The notes: generated from the sequence alone by a model not told the origin. A stretch of 64,000 bases of DNA from an uncultured Muribaculaceae bacterium (GCA_910579845.1 CAJTWL010000010.1:26293-90292), one strand, 5' to 3'; counted from the first letter of the stretch, positions 45,402 through 55,483 are shown. A program made the numbers and translations.

Positions 45402-46691
45402 TTATTCTAACCATTTAGCTTTCAAATTCTTCCATCTATAGAAACCGGGAGAAAACTCCTTGAGCCCCGCTACTTTTACAGGTCGCTCATTAAGACGGAT
45501 AGTAACAATCGTCTCATTATCAGCATTGCGATAATAAGCAAGCTGCAGATTTGCCGCCATAGGCGTAATTCGATAGGATTGCCATACCCGTGATGCCTCA
45601 TCAATTCCTTTCACAGCATCATTCGTACCCTCTACATCCATTTTTGCCACAAGACGCATAAGAAAGATATCATGACCAAATCTTAAATCTACATTTGGAC
45701 GCCTGCCAGACAGTGCAAGATCCGCATTTGTTATTATGTCATTCAGAAGATTTTTTGCACTTTCCGGTCCGGCGCATTTGCCGTCTACCGAATTGCCATG
45801 ACGCACATAATTGGTATAATCCTCTCCTTTCCAGAGATTATAAAGATCTTCCGAATCAAAATACTTCAACAGGTTTATATTAAGATTATCCACATTCTGC
45901 ACTGCCTTGGCAACATCCTGCAGATTCTTCATAAACTCAGGAAGATCCTTTATTTTTCTGATATCCCTAAATATTCTTCTTGCAGTCTTTTCTGATCTAT
46001 ACAGGGAATCACGCTTCGGTTCATACTCCTTCTTCCATTCCTGAGGATCGTTATAGATTGCCTTGGCCGCTTTTGTGTGATAAGCTACAATCTTCATATC
46101 ACCGGGCGAAGCATACTGCTCTATCTGCAATCTTGGATTAATCTCCTTTAAAGCCTCTGTAAAAGCCGCCATGGAGATGATACAGCGTTGTGCAGTTGAA
46201 CTGCGGGCAATGAGTTTATTGCTGTCTTTGAACAGTTCCGGGAAACGTGCCGCCATCCTCTTGGCGATACCCGCATGCTGCATTTCACCGAGTCTGGTCA
46301 GTTCTCCGATATGTCCTGTGGAATTTTCATCACTTATTCTGACCAACTTAAGGATCGTTTCTCCATCTTTTGTCAGATTACCTTTCTTTCCCTGTTTATC
46401 AAGCACATCTGCGACTTTTCTGTGCAGGCTTGAGGAAGACACCCATCGAGAGCCATGCCGGCCATAATGGCTTATATATACCGGCTGGAAACCGGACGGT
46501 ATATTTGCCATCGAATCTGTAGTATAAGGATAAGCATAATAATAACCGCCGGATTTTTCAGGTGTCGTCGCAATCTCGGCTCTGATCAGCTTGTCGATAC
46601 TGTTGCTACCACATTGTCCTGACGATTTACGCACACCGAATACAGGCATCAACAACAGGATGCATGCGGAAAAAAATAAAAATCGTTTCAT
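45402..46691 (-). CDS. Secreted histidine-type phosphatase (clade 2), paralogue
   Basis: A 429-aa protein with signal peptide MKRFLFFSACILLLMPVFG. It has the same motif order as its neighbour: VYISHYGRHGSRWV, ARSSTAQRCIISMAAF and DLRFGHDIFLMRL. Similarity runs along the whole length, which supports duplication. The C-terminus (VKVAGLKEFSPGFYRWKNL) also parallels the other copy. First gene of the pair; the upstream gap (46692-46909) holds the secDF terminator and AT-rich sequence without a recognisable promoter. Confidence 0.9.
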   Translation of the reverse strand: MKRFLFFSACILLLMPVFGVRKSSGQCGSNSIDKLIRAEIATTPEKSGGYYYAYPYTTDSMANIPSGFQPVYISHYGRHGSRWVSSSSLHRKVADVLDKQGKKGNLTKDGETILKLVRISDENSTGHIGELTRLGEMQHAGIAKRMAARFPELFKDSNKLIARSSTAQRCIISMAAFTEALKEINPRLQIEQYASPGDMKIVAYHTKAAKAIYNDPQEWKKEYEPKRDSLYRSEKTARRIFRDIRKIKDLPEFMKNLQDVAKAVQNVDNLNINLLKYFDSEDLYNLWKGEDYTNYVRHGNSVDGKCAGPESAKNLLNDIITNADLALSGRRPNVDLRFGHDIFLMRLVAKMDVEGTNDAVKGIDEASRVWQSYRITPMAANLQLAYYRNADNETIVTIRLNERPVKVAGLKEFSPGFYRWKNLKAKWLE

Positions 46692-46846
46692 TAATAATAG
46701 TTTTAGGAACTGTTAAAATAAAGTATGGATTATATTTCTAATAAAATAATTATCTGTTAATAAAGCGCTCTAAATTAATCAAATTTTTCCGTATTTTCAA
46801 TTATTTCAGAGATAACCTCAGATATGACGTCTAACAGGCTCCTATA

Positions 46847-46883
46847 TAAAAGAAGGGACTCCTCAAACGGAATCCCCTCTTTA
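46847..46883 (-). terminator. secDF terminator
   Basis: On the minus strand AAAGAGGGGATTCC pairs with GGAGTCCCTTCTTT (two G-U pairs that do not form on the plus strand), loop GTTTGA, then U-rich sequence. The wobble pairs show it works for the minus-strand gene secDF. Confidence 0.8.
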
Positions 46884-46909
46884 TTACATTACGAAATACG
46901 TTTCATCAA

Positions 46910-49882
46910 TTATTTAAAACGACGGTTACCCTCCAAAACAGGCTTTCCGTCAGCTGAGGTCACGTTGTTCTTCTTTGCATTACGGCTCATGATGCCATAT
47001 GCAATCGGAGCTGCACAATAGAGTGAGCAGAATGTACCTACAATCACACCGAAGATCATCGCGAATGTGAACGAACGGATTGTATCACCACCTAAGAAGA
47101 AGATACAGAGGAGTACCAGCAGAGTGGAGAATGATGTCATCACTGTACGACTTAATGTCTGATTAAGCGATTTATTGAATGTCTTTCTCCTGTCCTCTTT
47201 CGGATAAAGACCGATCATCTCACGTACACGGTCAAACACAACCACAGTATCATTGATCTGATAACCGATGATGGTCAGCACCGCTGCTATGAACGACTGG
47301 TCAATCTCCATTGAGAACGGCAGGAAGCCCCAGCATATTGAGTAGAAACCGACAATAAGGAATGCTGTAAGAGCAACAGCTGCGACAGCACCTACAGAGA
47401 ACGCGATGTTACGGAAACGAAGAAGAATGTAAAGGAACATACATACAATCGCTATACTGAGTGCCCATGCAGCATCGGCTTTCATATCATCAGCCACAGA
47501 CGGACCAACCTTCTGGATTGATATGATACCGTGGCTCTCATCTGATACTGCGAACTGCTGCAGTGTCATTGTCTTGCCATCCACAGTCAATTCATCTTTC
47601 AGACCCTTATAAAGGAGGTCGGCGATCTCGTTTTCAACACCCTCGCCCTCGTCAGCAATCTTGTAGTTGGTAGAGATACGGAGTTTTGACGGGTTATCGA
47701 TATTGATTACCGCTACAGACACTGTAGGATCGTTGGCCTCTTTCTGAAGGAGCTGAAGAAGATTGTCCTGAACCTTCTGACGGTCAACATCTTTTTCGAA
47801 CTGAACAACATAGTTTCGACCACCCGAGAAGTCGATACCCTGGTTCATACCGCGTACAAACAGAGAGGCTATCGAAATCACAATCAAAGCGATCCATACC
47901 ACAGAAGCGGTCTTCGCCTGACCCATGAAATTGATCTTTGTATTAGTCAGGAAGTTTCTGCTCAGTGCTGTTGTGAATGTCATGTTTGCACAACGTCCGT
48001 TCTTTGTTATGAGATCAAACGCTATACGTGTCAAGAACACCGCAGTGAAGAACGAGCATACAATACCGATGATAAGTGTGGTTGCAAAACCCTTGATAGG
48101 ACCTGAACCGAAGAAAAGAAGGATCACACCCGTGATTACAGATGTAAGGTTGGAGTCGAAGATAGCCGAGAACGCGTTGCTGTAACCTTCGGAAATGGAC
48201 TGACGGAGCTTCTTGCCATTCTTGAGTTCCTCTTTAGTACGTTCAAAGATAAGCACATTTGCATCCACAGCCATACCGAGGGCAAGCACGATACCGGCGA
48301 TACCGGAAAGTGTCAGCACTGCCTGGATTGAAGCAAGAATACCGAGAGTGAAGTAAAGGTTAAGGATAAGACCGATATTTGCCACAAGACCTGGAATCCA
48401 ACCATAGTAGGAGATCATAAGGATCATCAGAAGGATAATAGCCACTATAAACGAAATGAATCCCATCTGGATGGCTTCGGCACCAAGGCTCGGACCGATC
48501 ACGTTGTTGCTTACGACATTAACCTTGGCAGACATCTTACCGCTCTTAAGCACATTGGCAAGGTCGTTTGCCTCTTCAGGTGAGAAATTACCTGTAATCT
48601 CAGAACTTCCGCCTGTGATCTCATTATTTACATTCGGGAATGAATATACATGTTCGTCAAGAACGATGGCGATAGGTCTGCCGATATTGTTACGGGTGAT
48701 TGTCGCCCATTCCTGCGCGCCACGGTCACTCATCTTCATAGTAACCAGGTTACCGCGCATATTGTCGAACTCAGATGAGGCTGAAGTCACAGCATCACCC
48801 TCAAGGACAGCATCACCTTTCAAGGCTATGAGTTCCCAGTATCCGACTGTCTTATTCTCGCCATTAGCCTTCTTCACAACATTGCCTGCAGCATCGGTGA
48901 CAGGGAATTCTGTCTGCTTGACACTCCAAAGCAACGAGAGGTCTGCCGGAAGTGAACGTTTTGCGAGGTCACTGCTAAGGACAGAATCCACCATTGCCTT
49001 GTTGGCAGGAGTCACCATACCGACAATAGGAGATCCTGAACGCTGTACACCTCCGAGAAGTTCGATTATATTGAGGTGGTTGACGGTATCCTGCTGAGCA
49101 TAAGCGGCGGCAAAACGCTGAAGGTCACCTGCTATCTCATTATAATTGTATACCTCATAAAATTCGAGGTTCGCACTTGACTTGAGAAGTTCTGTCACAC
49201 GCTCGGGTTCTTTTACACCCGGAAGTTCGAGAAGTATCTGTCCGCTCTTGTCCTGAAGTTTCTGGATATTGGGAGCGACAACACCGAACTGGTCGATACG
49301 TGTGCGGAAAATATTGAATGCGGCGTCAACCTGACTGTCGACCTGCTTTTCGAGAGCCTCTGTCACCTCCTGATTGGTAGAGTTGGATTTCAGAGTACCC
49401 AAAAACTCGCCTTCGCGCACAAAAAGGCTTGCCATAACTCCGGGCTGGATATTGGATGCGAAACGCTTCACGAAATCCTGATCACTACCCTTGACGCCTT
49501 CTGCCTCTGTTTGCTTGATAACGGAATTTATCTGTGCCAGCTGCGCATCACCGGATGCATACTGACGCAAAATGTCAGGCACGGAGATCTCCAATACCAC
49601 ATTCATACCACCCTTCAGGTCAAGACCGAGACCAACCTCCATCTTGCGCACCTGGTTGTAGGTGTAGTTAAGATAAACTTTCTCTTTGTCGATTGAGTCG
49701 TTGAATTGCTTCAGACTTTGTTTGTAAACATCATTTGTCTCATCCGTAGTCTTTGCCTGTGCCGTTGCAAATTCCTTAGCTTTTTTCTCATAATGAGAGG
49801 TTACAAAGCTGAAAGAGATGTAGAAGCCACAGATCAATATCAAAAGGACGGCAATGGTGCTGATAAACCCTTTGTTCTGCAT
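46910..49882 (-). CDS. secDF: Fused SecDF protein-export membrane protein
   Basis: A 990-aa fusion of SecD and SecF that uses the proton gradient to pull exported proteins from the Sec channel. The SecD half has one N-terminal helix, VGLGLDLKGGMNVVLEI, a large periplasmic head domain (about residues 120-440) and five helices (GIAGIVLALGMAVDANVLIFER is the conserved helix). The SecF half starts near residue 655 (INFMGQAKTASVVW), with GIDFSGGRNYVVQF and the helix YQINDTVVVFDRVRE. Fusion is usual in Bacteroidetes. Minus-strand boxes CAAAGATA (49947) and CAAATATA (49968) are possible promoters. Monocistronic. Confidence 0.97.
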   Translation of the reverse strand: MQNKGFISTIAVLLILICGFYISFSFVTSHYEKKAKEFATAQAKTTDETNDVYKQSLKQFNDSIDKEKVYLNYTYNQVRKMEVGLGLDLKGGMNVVLEISVPDILRQYASGDAQLAQINSVIKQTEAEGVKGSDQDFVKRFASNIQPGVMASLFVREGEFLGTLKSNSTNQEVTEALEKQVDSQVDAAFNIFRTRIDQFGVVAPNIQKLQDKSGQILLELPGVKEPERVTELLKSSANLEFYEVYNYNEIAGDLQRFAAAYAQQDTVNHLNIIELLGGVQRSGSPIVGMVTPANKAMVDSVLSSDLAKRSLPADLSLLWSVKQTEFPVTDAAGNVVKKANGENKTVGYWELIALKGDAVLEGDAVTSASSEFDNMRGNLVTMKMSDRGAQEWATITRNNIGRPIAIVLDEHVYSFPNVNNEITGGSSEITGNFSPEEANDLANVLKSGKMSAKVNVVSNNVIGPSLGAEAIQMGFISFIVAIILLMILMISYYGWIPGLVANIGLILNLYFTLGILASIQAVLTLSGIAGIVLALGMAVDANVLIFERTKEELKNGKKLRQSISEGYSNAFSAIFDSNLTSVITGVILLFFGSGPIKGFATTLIIGIVCSFFTAVFLTRIAFDLITKNGRCANMTFTTALSRNFLTNTKINFMGQAKTASVVWIALIVISIASLFVRGMNQGIDFSGGRNYVVQFEKDVDRQKVQDNLLQLLQKEANDPTVSVAVINIDNPSKLRISTNYKIADEGEGVENEIADLLYKGLKDELTVDGKTMTLQQFAVSDESHGIISIQKVGPSVADDMKADAAWALSIAIVCMFLYILLRFRNIAFSVGAVAAVALTAFLIVGFYSICWGFLPFSMEIDQSFIAAVLTIIGYQINDTVVVFDRVREMIGLYPKEDRRKTFNKSLNQTLSRTVMTSFSTLLVLLCIFFLGGDTIRSFTFAMIFGVIVGTFCSLYCAAPIAYGIMSRNAKKNNVTSADGKPVLEGNRRFK

Positions 49883-50094
49883 TTCTTGTTGTTATTTTAT
49901 GTTATTTTTTTCGGTCAACGACTTTGCACGCACACTTGATAACGCGCAAAGATATTATTTCAGCTTGCAAATATAGGAGTTTTTTTTGAGCTTTTAATCA
50001 TTCGTATCATATATTTTAGCTTTCATAGCTCCAATTATGAATAATTTTATATATTTTTGGCGTTCTTTTTAGTAGAATTGCATCACACTATTGT

Positions 50095-52080
50095 ATGACA
50101 AGAGAGAATTTCAGAAAAATTTCAAGACATTCAGTCTTTATCAAATACTCGGTTATCGCAATAATTCCGCTGATAGCCGCCGCGTGTGCCAATATCGGCA
50201 ATCCGTCAGGCGGGGCACGCGATGAAGACCCGCCGATCTACGTTACCTCAAACCCTCCGCAAGGCTCAGTCAATGTGGACAAGACACGCATATCCATAAC
50301 TTTCAATGAGCTCGTCAATGTAAAGGATGCCTTCTCAAAGGTGGTGGTTTCCCCCCCATCCAAACAAGTGCCTCGTGTCTCTTCAATAGGACGCAGAGTG
50401 AATGTCGTGTTCGACTCCCTTAAGCCTAATACAACATACACAATAGATTTTGCGGATGCGATAGAGGATAACAACGAAGGCAACAAGATCGAAGGCTTTG
50501 CATACACATTCTCTACAGGACCGACAATCGACAGCCTGCGCATATCCGGGATGGTACTCAACGCACGTGATCTTGAACCCCGTCAGGGAATTCTTGTCGG
50601 TGTTCATGAGAATATGTCTGACACCGCTTTCACACATCTGCCACTTCTCAGAGTTGCCAAGACAGATGACCGGGGACGTTTCACCATACGCGGATTACGC
50701 GATACGACATACAATGTTTTTGCACTTGAGGATAAAGATAATGATTACAAATATGCCAATCCGGAAGAGGACGTGGCTTTCTATCCGGTGAAAGTTCGCC
50801 CCACTACTGAATATATTGAGGTATTCGACACAACATACAATCATCTCGGAGAAGTCGACACTGTAGTAAGCCGCAACCGCACACGCTATCTCCCAAACGA
50901 CATTTTATTGCGCACTTTCAACTCTCTGAAAAGACCACAATACCTCACTAAATATGAGCGTATTGATTCAACACGCATATATCTTAAACTGAATACCCGT
51001 TCCGAAGTTTTCCCGGAAATATCGGTGGTAGGTCCCCAAAAGATGCCTTTTGAAGGCACCGTGCTTGAACGCAATATCACAAACGACTCACTTGTTTACT
51101 GGTTACCCGAAAACCTGGTAAGGACCGACTCCTTGCGTCTGGCAACTACCTATCTTCGGACAGATTCCACAGGCAATCTCACCCAATTCGCAGACACGCT
51201 CAAGTTCTATACAAACAAACCGCGTGTTCCCAAAAAGAAAAAAGCGGATAAGAAAGCTCCACTCAACCCGGAAGATTCCATCAAAAATATCACATTGGGA
51301 ATGAAATTCCTATCTACCACCCAAGAGGTGAATCTCCCGCTTGAGTTTGAATTTGACACTCCTCTCTCCAAAATCGATGAAAACGCATTCACTTTGGAAA
51401 TGATGGTGGACACAATATGGAAGAAGACGCCGAAAAAGTGGAACATCACCCAACGCGATTCCGTTTCGCCCCGTAATTTCCAACTCGAATACCCATGGGA
51501 TTATGACACCAAATACCGCGTAATCGCCGACACAATGGCTGCGACCGGTATTTACGGCAAACCGACACGTCCACTCACACACGAATTTTCAACAAAGAAA
51601 GAGGAGGATTACTGTACCCTGACATTTAACATCCGCGGAGAGGACCCGGACATACCGGTCTTTGTGGAATTATTATCCAATGCCGATACCATAGTGAAAA
51701 CAGAACCTGTAGTAAACAACAAAGTTGTATTCCGCTATCTGACCCCCGGCAAGTTCTATGCCCGTCTTATCGAAGACTATAATGGGAACGGTGAATTCGA
51801 CACAGGTGACTATGACCGCAAACTGGAACCGGAGTTGGCTTACTATTATCCCAAGGTTATAAATATAAAGAAGAACTGGGACAAAGAGGAGGAATGGGAT
51901 CTGTTCGCCACTGCAATAGACCTTATGAAACCGCAGGCTATCAAGAAAAACAAGCCTGAGCGCAAGAAACATCAGACCAACGAAAACAATTATGAGGAAG
52001 AGGAGGAAGAGATTTTCGATCCTACAGCAAATCCATTTGATCCGAACTCAAAAAACAGACGCAAGACAGGCAAATATTAG
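50095..52080 (+). CDS. Big_5 Ig-like domain lipoprotein
   Basis: A 661-aa protein with a lipoprotein signal (VIAIIPLIAAAC, Cys31). An Ig-like Big_5 domain covers about 45-137 (VTSNPPQGSVNVDKTRISIT, YTFSTGP). A CarboxypepD-like segment follows (DDRGRFTIRGLRDTTYNVFA). The C-terminus is Lys/Glu/Asn-rich (KKHQTNENNYEEEEEEIFDP) and probably extended. Families of this shape are common in Bacteroidales near envelope genes; function is unknown, with a structural or assembly role in the periplasm or outer membrane likely. Its stop codon overlaps the stop of the converging LRR gene by 3 bp. Confidence 0.82.
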   Translation: MTRENFRKISRHSVFIKYSVIAIIPLIAAACANIGNPSGGARDEDPPIYVTSNPPQGSVNVDKTRISITFNELVNVKDAFSKVVVSPPSKQVPRVSSIGRRVNVVFDSLKPNTTYTIDFADAIEDNNEGNKIEGFAYTFSTGPTIDSLRISGMVLNARDLEPRQGILVGVHENMSDTAFTHLPLLRVAKTDDRGRFTIRGLRDTTYNVFALEDKDNDYKYANPEEDVAFYPVKVRPTTEYIEVFDTTYNHLGEVDTVVSRNRTRYLPNDILLRTFNSLKRPQYLTKYERIDSTRIYLKLNTRSEVFPEISVVGPQKMPFEGTVLERNITNDSLVYWLPENLVRTDSLRLATTYLRTDSTGNLTQFADTLKFYTNKPRVPKKKKADKKAPLNPEDSIKNITLGMKFLSTTQEVNLPLEFEFDTPLSKIDENAFTLEMMVDTIWKKTPKKWNITQRDSVSPRNFQLEYPWDYDTKYRVIADTMAATGIYGKPTRPLTHEFSTKKEEDYCTLTFNIRGEDPDIPVFVELLSNADTIVKTEPVVNNKVVFRYLTPGKFYARLIEDYNGNGEFDTGDYDRKLEPELAYYYPKVINIKKNWDKEEEWDLFATAIDLMKPQAIKKNKPERKKHQTNENNYEEEEEEIFDPTANPFDPNSKNRRKTGKY

Positions 52081-52964
52081 AAACCGTTTCTCCCAATACT
52101 ATTCCGGGACTGGGAATAAAATTCTGTTTCAGAAAGTATATTGTCAAACAGACACCAGCCTCCGGCTCTGGAATATACTTTCCGGCACCCGTTTTTGACA
52201 ACAAGCCGGCAACGTTTGTATGCCACTTCATCATCCGGCTCGAACAAATAGCTGTCGCAGTCAAATTTCGGGGGTATCGCAGACAATTCCTCTATCACAG
52301 TCAACGAATCGCATCCACTGAAAATCAACTCACCGAGAAGATTGCTGTTTTCCGGCAACCTGACTCTTTTCAGGGATATACAATCAGAGAAAGCATAAGA
52401 CTCCAGTTCTTTCAGATTCTTTGGAAGAACGATATCGGCAAGTGACAGACAACGGGAAAACACATTGCTGCCTATATGTTTGACAGCCTGTGGAATCTCA
52501 ACATCTTTAAGTGATTCACAATAAATAAAGGAATGCGATCCCATATCCTCGAGATGTGACGGAAACTTCACATACTCCAGGTTCCCGCACCACGCAAATG
52601 CATATTTCGGAAGGGCTATGAGCGATTCTGGGAGTGTCACACTCCTGAGACCACATTCACGAAACGCCCCTTCCCCTATGCGTTGAAGCTTTTTTGGCAG
52701 TTTTATATCTGTCATGTTCACACAACCCAAGAATGCATATTCACCTATCTCCCGGAGTTGATCGGCATTTGACGCGTCTACGATTTTAATTTCGTGATTG
52801 TCGGCATATCTGTATGACTCAATCTTTTTTACATCCGTTCCTATTGTAAGTACGGAATCCTTGAGAAATGTCTGTGCGCTTGCCGCCGCAAAAGACAAAA
52901 TTATTGCCGACACCAATGTGACGGCACGCCTGTAGTAATAATTGATATCGCTTTTTATACTCAT
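52077..52964 (-). CDS. BspA-type leucine-rich repeat protein
   Basis: A 295-aa secreted protein. The signal peptide ends AAASA before QTFLKDS, so the mature N-terminus is Gln31, a likely pyroglutamate. Seven or so LRR_5 repeats of about 23 residues follow, with the pattern IGEYAFLGCVNMTDIKLPK. BspA-type repeats mediate binding to host or bacterial surfaces. There is no sorting domain or C-terminal anchor, so it may stay in the periplasm. Last gene of the minus-strand group with the 193-aa protein (20-bp gap) and the flippase-like gene. Confidence 0.85.
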   Translation of the reverse strand: MSIKSDINYYYRRAVTLVSAIILSFAAASAQTFLKDSVLTIGTDVKKIESYRYADNHEIKIVDASNADQLREIGEYAFLGCVNMTDIKLPKKLQRIGEGAFRECGLRSVTLPESLIALPKYAFAWCGNLEYVKFPSHLEDMGSHSFIYCESLKDVEIPQAVKHIGSNVFSRCLSLADIVLPKNLKELESYAFSDCISLKRVRLPENSNLLGELIFSGCDSLTVIEELSAIPPKFDCDSYLFEPDDEVAYKRCRLVVKNGCRKVYSRAGGWCLFDNILSETEFYSQSRNSIGRNGF

Positions 52965-52984
52965 AATTGGAAGCTGTTTAAAAA

Positions 52985-53566
52985 CTACCGCACATCCCTT
53001 AACACTTCAGGCTTGAATTCAGGAGGAAGAATCCTTGACGGATCCACAGAATCCACTCTTATGACAACAATCCGGCTGTCGCCTCTCCAGGGGAGAGTGG
53101 CATGATATTTCTCATAAACGACCCTTACCGGCATGTTGGCATACTGCATTCTGCGCAGTTTTGCGGCAACCGATGGAACAGCTGTAAAGACAAAATCCTC
53201 ACGATATACCCGAGTAGTATCCATTACCTCTTTATACGGAAGGATTACGCCCTCATATGTCTTGAACAGCAATCCTCTGCGCTCGATATTCTCTACATAT
53301 CCGTATTGAGAGGACTCCTCGACATATGGATTGAAATAGCGGAAATAACATACCAGAAATATCACAAGAACCACTCCTGCGGCAACAAGCCACATCCACC
53401 AGTGGTTGCGGGTACGCGGATCAAGAGGCTTCAAGTGCTCGAACTCTGATTCTGGCTGCTCCCAATAACGCGGATCTTCCGGAGAATATTCAGGTTCTTT
53501 GATCTTCTTTTCCTCTTTTACTATCTCCTCGTCAAAGAAATCCTCTTTATCATCATTTAAATTCAT
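52985..53566 (-). CDS. Single-pass membrane protein of unknown function
   Basis: A 193-aa protein I cannot assign. The first 50 residues are acidic and cytoplasmic (DDKEDFFDEEIVKEEKKIKE). One helix spans about 56-76 (WWMWLVAAGVVLVIFLVCYF). The remaining 115 residues form an extracytoplasmic, beta-rich domain (YGYVENIERRGLLFKTYEGV, RIVVIRVDSVDP). It lies 15 bp behind the flippase-like gene and 20 bp before the LRR gene, so the three are probably one transcript. Confidence 0.75.
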   Translation of the reverse strand: MNLNDDKEDFFDEEIVKEEKKIKEPEYSPEDPRYWEQPESEFEHLKPLDPRTRNHWWMWLVAAGVVLVIFLVCYFRYFNPYVEESSQYGYVENIERRGLLFKTYEGVILPYKEVMDTTRVYREDFVFTAVPSVAAKLRRMQYANMPVRVVYEKYHATLPWRGDSRIVVIRVDSVDPSRILPPEFKPEVLRDVR

Positions 53567-53581
53567 TGCAAGAAAGAATAC

Positions 53582-54607
53582 TTATTTTTGTGTTTTTGTA
53601 TTTTTACCCAACGATATGTATACCATAGTGAAAATTCCGAGCGCTATCAGCATCACAGTCTGTCCCGACCATTGCAACATCGAGAAAGCGGTACCGTCTG
53701 CAGCGGATATTCCGTATATGGCAAGACCGAACATCACTGCTATATTCCACGGACCAAGACCTCCGTTGGACGGAACAGCCATACCTATGGAACTGAGCAC
53801 AAATGCTACAAGACACGGAGTGAGCCCATATGCAAGACCGGGGGCCGCACACAACTCTCTGGTAAACGGAAACGCAAAGAAAGCCACATAGAGCTGTACA
53901 AAATAACAGAACCATATTGCCACTGAATAAAACACAAACATCCATTTGCCATCCATTTTTGCAACTACAGCAAACCCCTGCCACATATCTTTACCTAAAT
54001 CCTTTACCTTTCGCACAGGTCCTAATCCGTTTCCAAAATGCAATATAGCCCAGATCAGCACCGCGCCTCCCACAAGCGCCACCCAGAACCATGGACTTGA
54101 CGCAGTCTCTACAATTCCCTGACCCACCGGATACTTGGAAAGAAATGCATTGATCGCCGGGGTGGCTATTATAAATGTGAGCACAAGCAGGAGAAATACG
54201 CAAAGTGTATCGGACAGACGATCGGCAACCATGGAGCCAAGCACTTTGGTAAACGGCGCATGCTCTCTGCCCGCAATATATGTGCAACGCCATACCTCTC
54301 CGAGACGCGGGAACACCAGATTCAACGCATAGCATCCGAATACAGAGCAGCATAATGCCAACAATGGAGCGTCTATACCGAGACTTCTAAGCTGAATCCG
54401 CCAGCGTAGCGCACGGAACACATGAGACATCACACTGATACCCATTGCACAAAGTATCCACCAATAGTCAACTCCATGTCTGAGAATCTCCATCATATCA
54501 TGGAAATTGACCTTCCGGAACATATAGCTCACAAGTAAAACAGTCAATGCCAGTGGCAAAAGCCATTTCACCAGATAACTTGCGAATTTCTTTACAGATA
54601 TGCCCAT
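53582..54607 (-). CDS. Flippase-like / lysylphosphatidylglycerol synthase TM-family protein
   Basis: A 341-aa polytopic protein with about eight helices. Typical segments are FRALRWRIQLRSLG after the second helix, FPRLGEVWRCTYIAGREHAP and GMAVPSNGGLGPWNIAVMFG (the conserved P-x-x-G-G-x-G). This is the UPF0104 / AglD-like group, whose members are linked to lipid or polyprenyl-sugar handling in the inner membrane; there is no lysyl-transferase domain. First gene of a three-gene minus-strand unit. Confidence 0.85.
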   Translation of the reverse strand: MGISVKKFASYLVKWLLPLALTVLLVSYMFRKVNFHDMMEILRHGVDYWWILCAMGISVMSHVFRALRWRIQLRSLGIDAPLLALCCSVFGCYALNLVFPRLGEVWRCTYIAGREHAPFTKVLGSMVADRLSDTLCVFLLLVLTFIIATPAINAFLSKYPVGQGIVETASSPWFWVALVGGAVLIWAILHFGNGLGPVRKVKDLGKDMWQGFAVVAKMDGKWMFVFYSVAIWFCYFVQLYVAFFAFPFTRELCAAPGLAYGLTPCLVAFVLSSIGMAVPSNGGLGPWNIAVMFGLAIYGISAADGTAFSMLQWSGQTVMLIALGIFTMVYISLGKNTKTQK

Positions 54608-54656
54608 AACTCCTATTTTGGGAAGGAACCCGATTAAATTTTATTCCTGGAGTTCA

Positions 54657-54704
54657 GAACCTGTTTAAAATCTTTTCCTCGTAATAAATTCAAACAGTTT
54701 CTAA
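54657..54704 (+). repeat. Internally deleted derivative of the hairpin repeat
   Basis: About 48 bp: a left-end-like AACCTGTTTAAA joined directly to the right-end sequence CTCGTAATAAATTCAAACAG TTTCTAA. The whole interior is missing. It lies between birA and the flippase-like gene, which run in the same direction, unlike the sites of the full copies. Confidence 0.65.
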
Positions 54705-54745
54705 ATCCTATCTAAATTATTTACAAATTTAATGATTTTTCCATC

Positions 54746-55483
54746 CTACAGCAAAAATTCCACCTCTTTGAATGCGTAAACACGGATTTCCCCGTTCTCC
54801 ACATTCTCTACTGACAGAAATCCCATAGGCGACACATCCTTTATTACACCTTGAAAAATTTCTCCGGTTCCACTTTCTCGAAACGGGTATGCCTTGCCGT
54901 CCCCTCTCCACAGATTCGCCATAAACCTCTCGTGCATTCTCTCTCTTCCGGATTCTGTATGCAACGTCTCCAAAGATTTATCCAACAACGAGACATATTC
55001 TTCCAAGAGTTCATCAATCCTGTAATTTTTGCCGGTAATCATTGAAGCGGACACAGGATTAGGGGCATCGCTCCGGAATACATTCTGATTTATATTTATT
55101 CCTACACCAGCCACCGTTCTCTCCAGATTCATGCCAAGCACCGTATGTTCTATCAGTATGCCACATATTTTTCTGTTGCAAACATATACATCATTAGGCC
55201 ATTTCACCATAGACTCGATCCCTATGCCTGCAAGCAGTTCGACAACACACAGAGCCACAGCCTCACTGATGGAGAACTGTTGTCGTGCCGAGAAATCATC
55301 ATGAAACCACATTGCCGAGAAAGACAAGTTCTTACCAGATTCCGATTCCCATCCGTTACCCTTCTGACCGCGACCGGCAGTCTGTTTTCTCGCGGCAAGA
55401 ACCACACTTTCTTTATTCCCATTGTCATATCCGGTTACAGCGGTGTTGGTGGAACCGGTCTCATCAATCCACTCTATCCTCAT
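54746..55483 (-). CDS. birA: Biotin-[acetyl-CoA-carboxylase] ligase
   Basis: A 245-aa enzyme that attaches biotin to carboxyl-carrier proteins via biotinyl-AMP. The biotin/ATP loop is AGRGQKGNGWESESGKNLSF; VKWPNDVYVCNRKICGILIE holds the catalytic Lys. The N-terminal DNA-binding domain of regulatory BirA is absent, so this is a ligase only. The short C-terminal SH3-like domain is present (GEIFQGVIKDVSPMGFLSV). Its start overlaps the tsaE stop by one base (TAATG), so the two genes are coupled. Confidence 0.94.
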   Translation of the reverse strand: MRIEWIDETGSTNTAVTGYDNGNKESVVLAARKQTAGRGQKGNGWESESGKNLSFSAMWFHDDFSARQQFSISEAVALCVVELLAGIGIESMVKWPNDVYVCNRKICGILIEHTVLGMNLERTVAGVGININQNVFRSDAPNPVSASMITGKNYRIDELLEEYVSLLDKSLETLHTESGRERMHERFMANLWRGDGKAYPFRESGTGEIFQGVIKDVSPMGFLSVENVENGEIRVYAFKEVEFLL

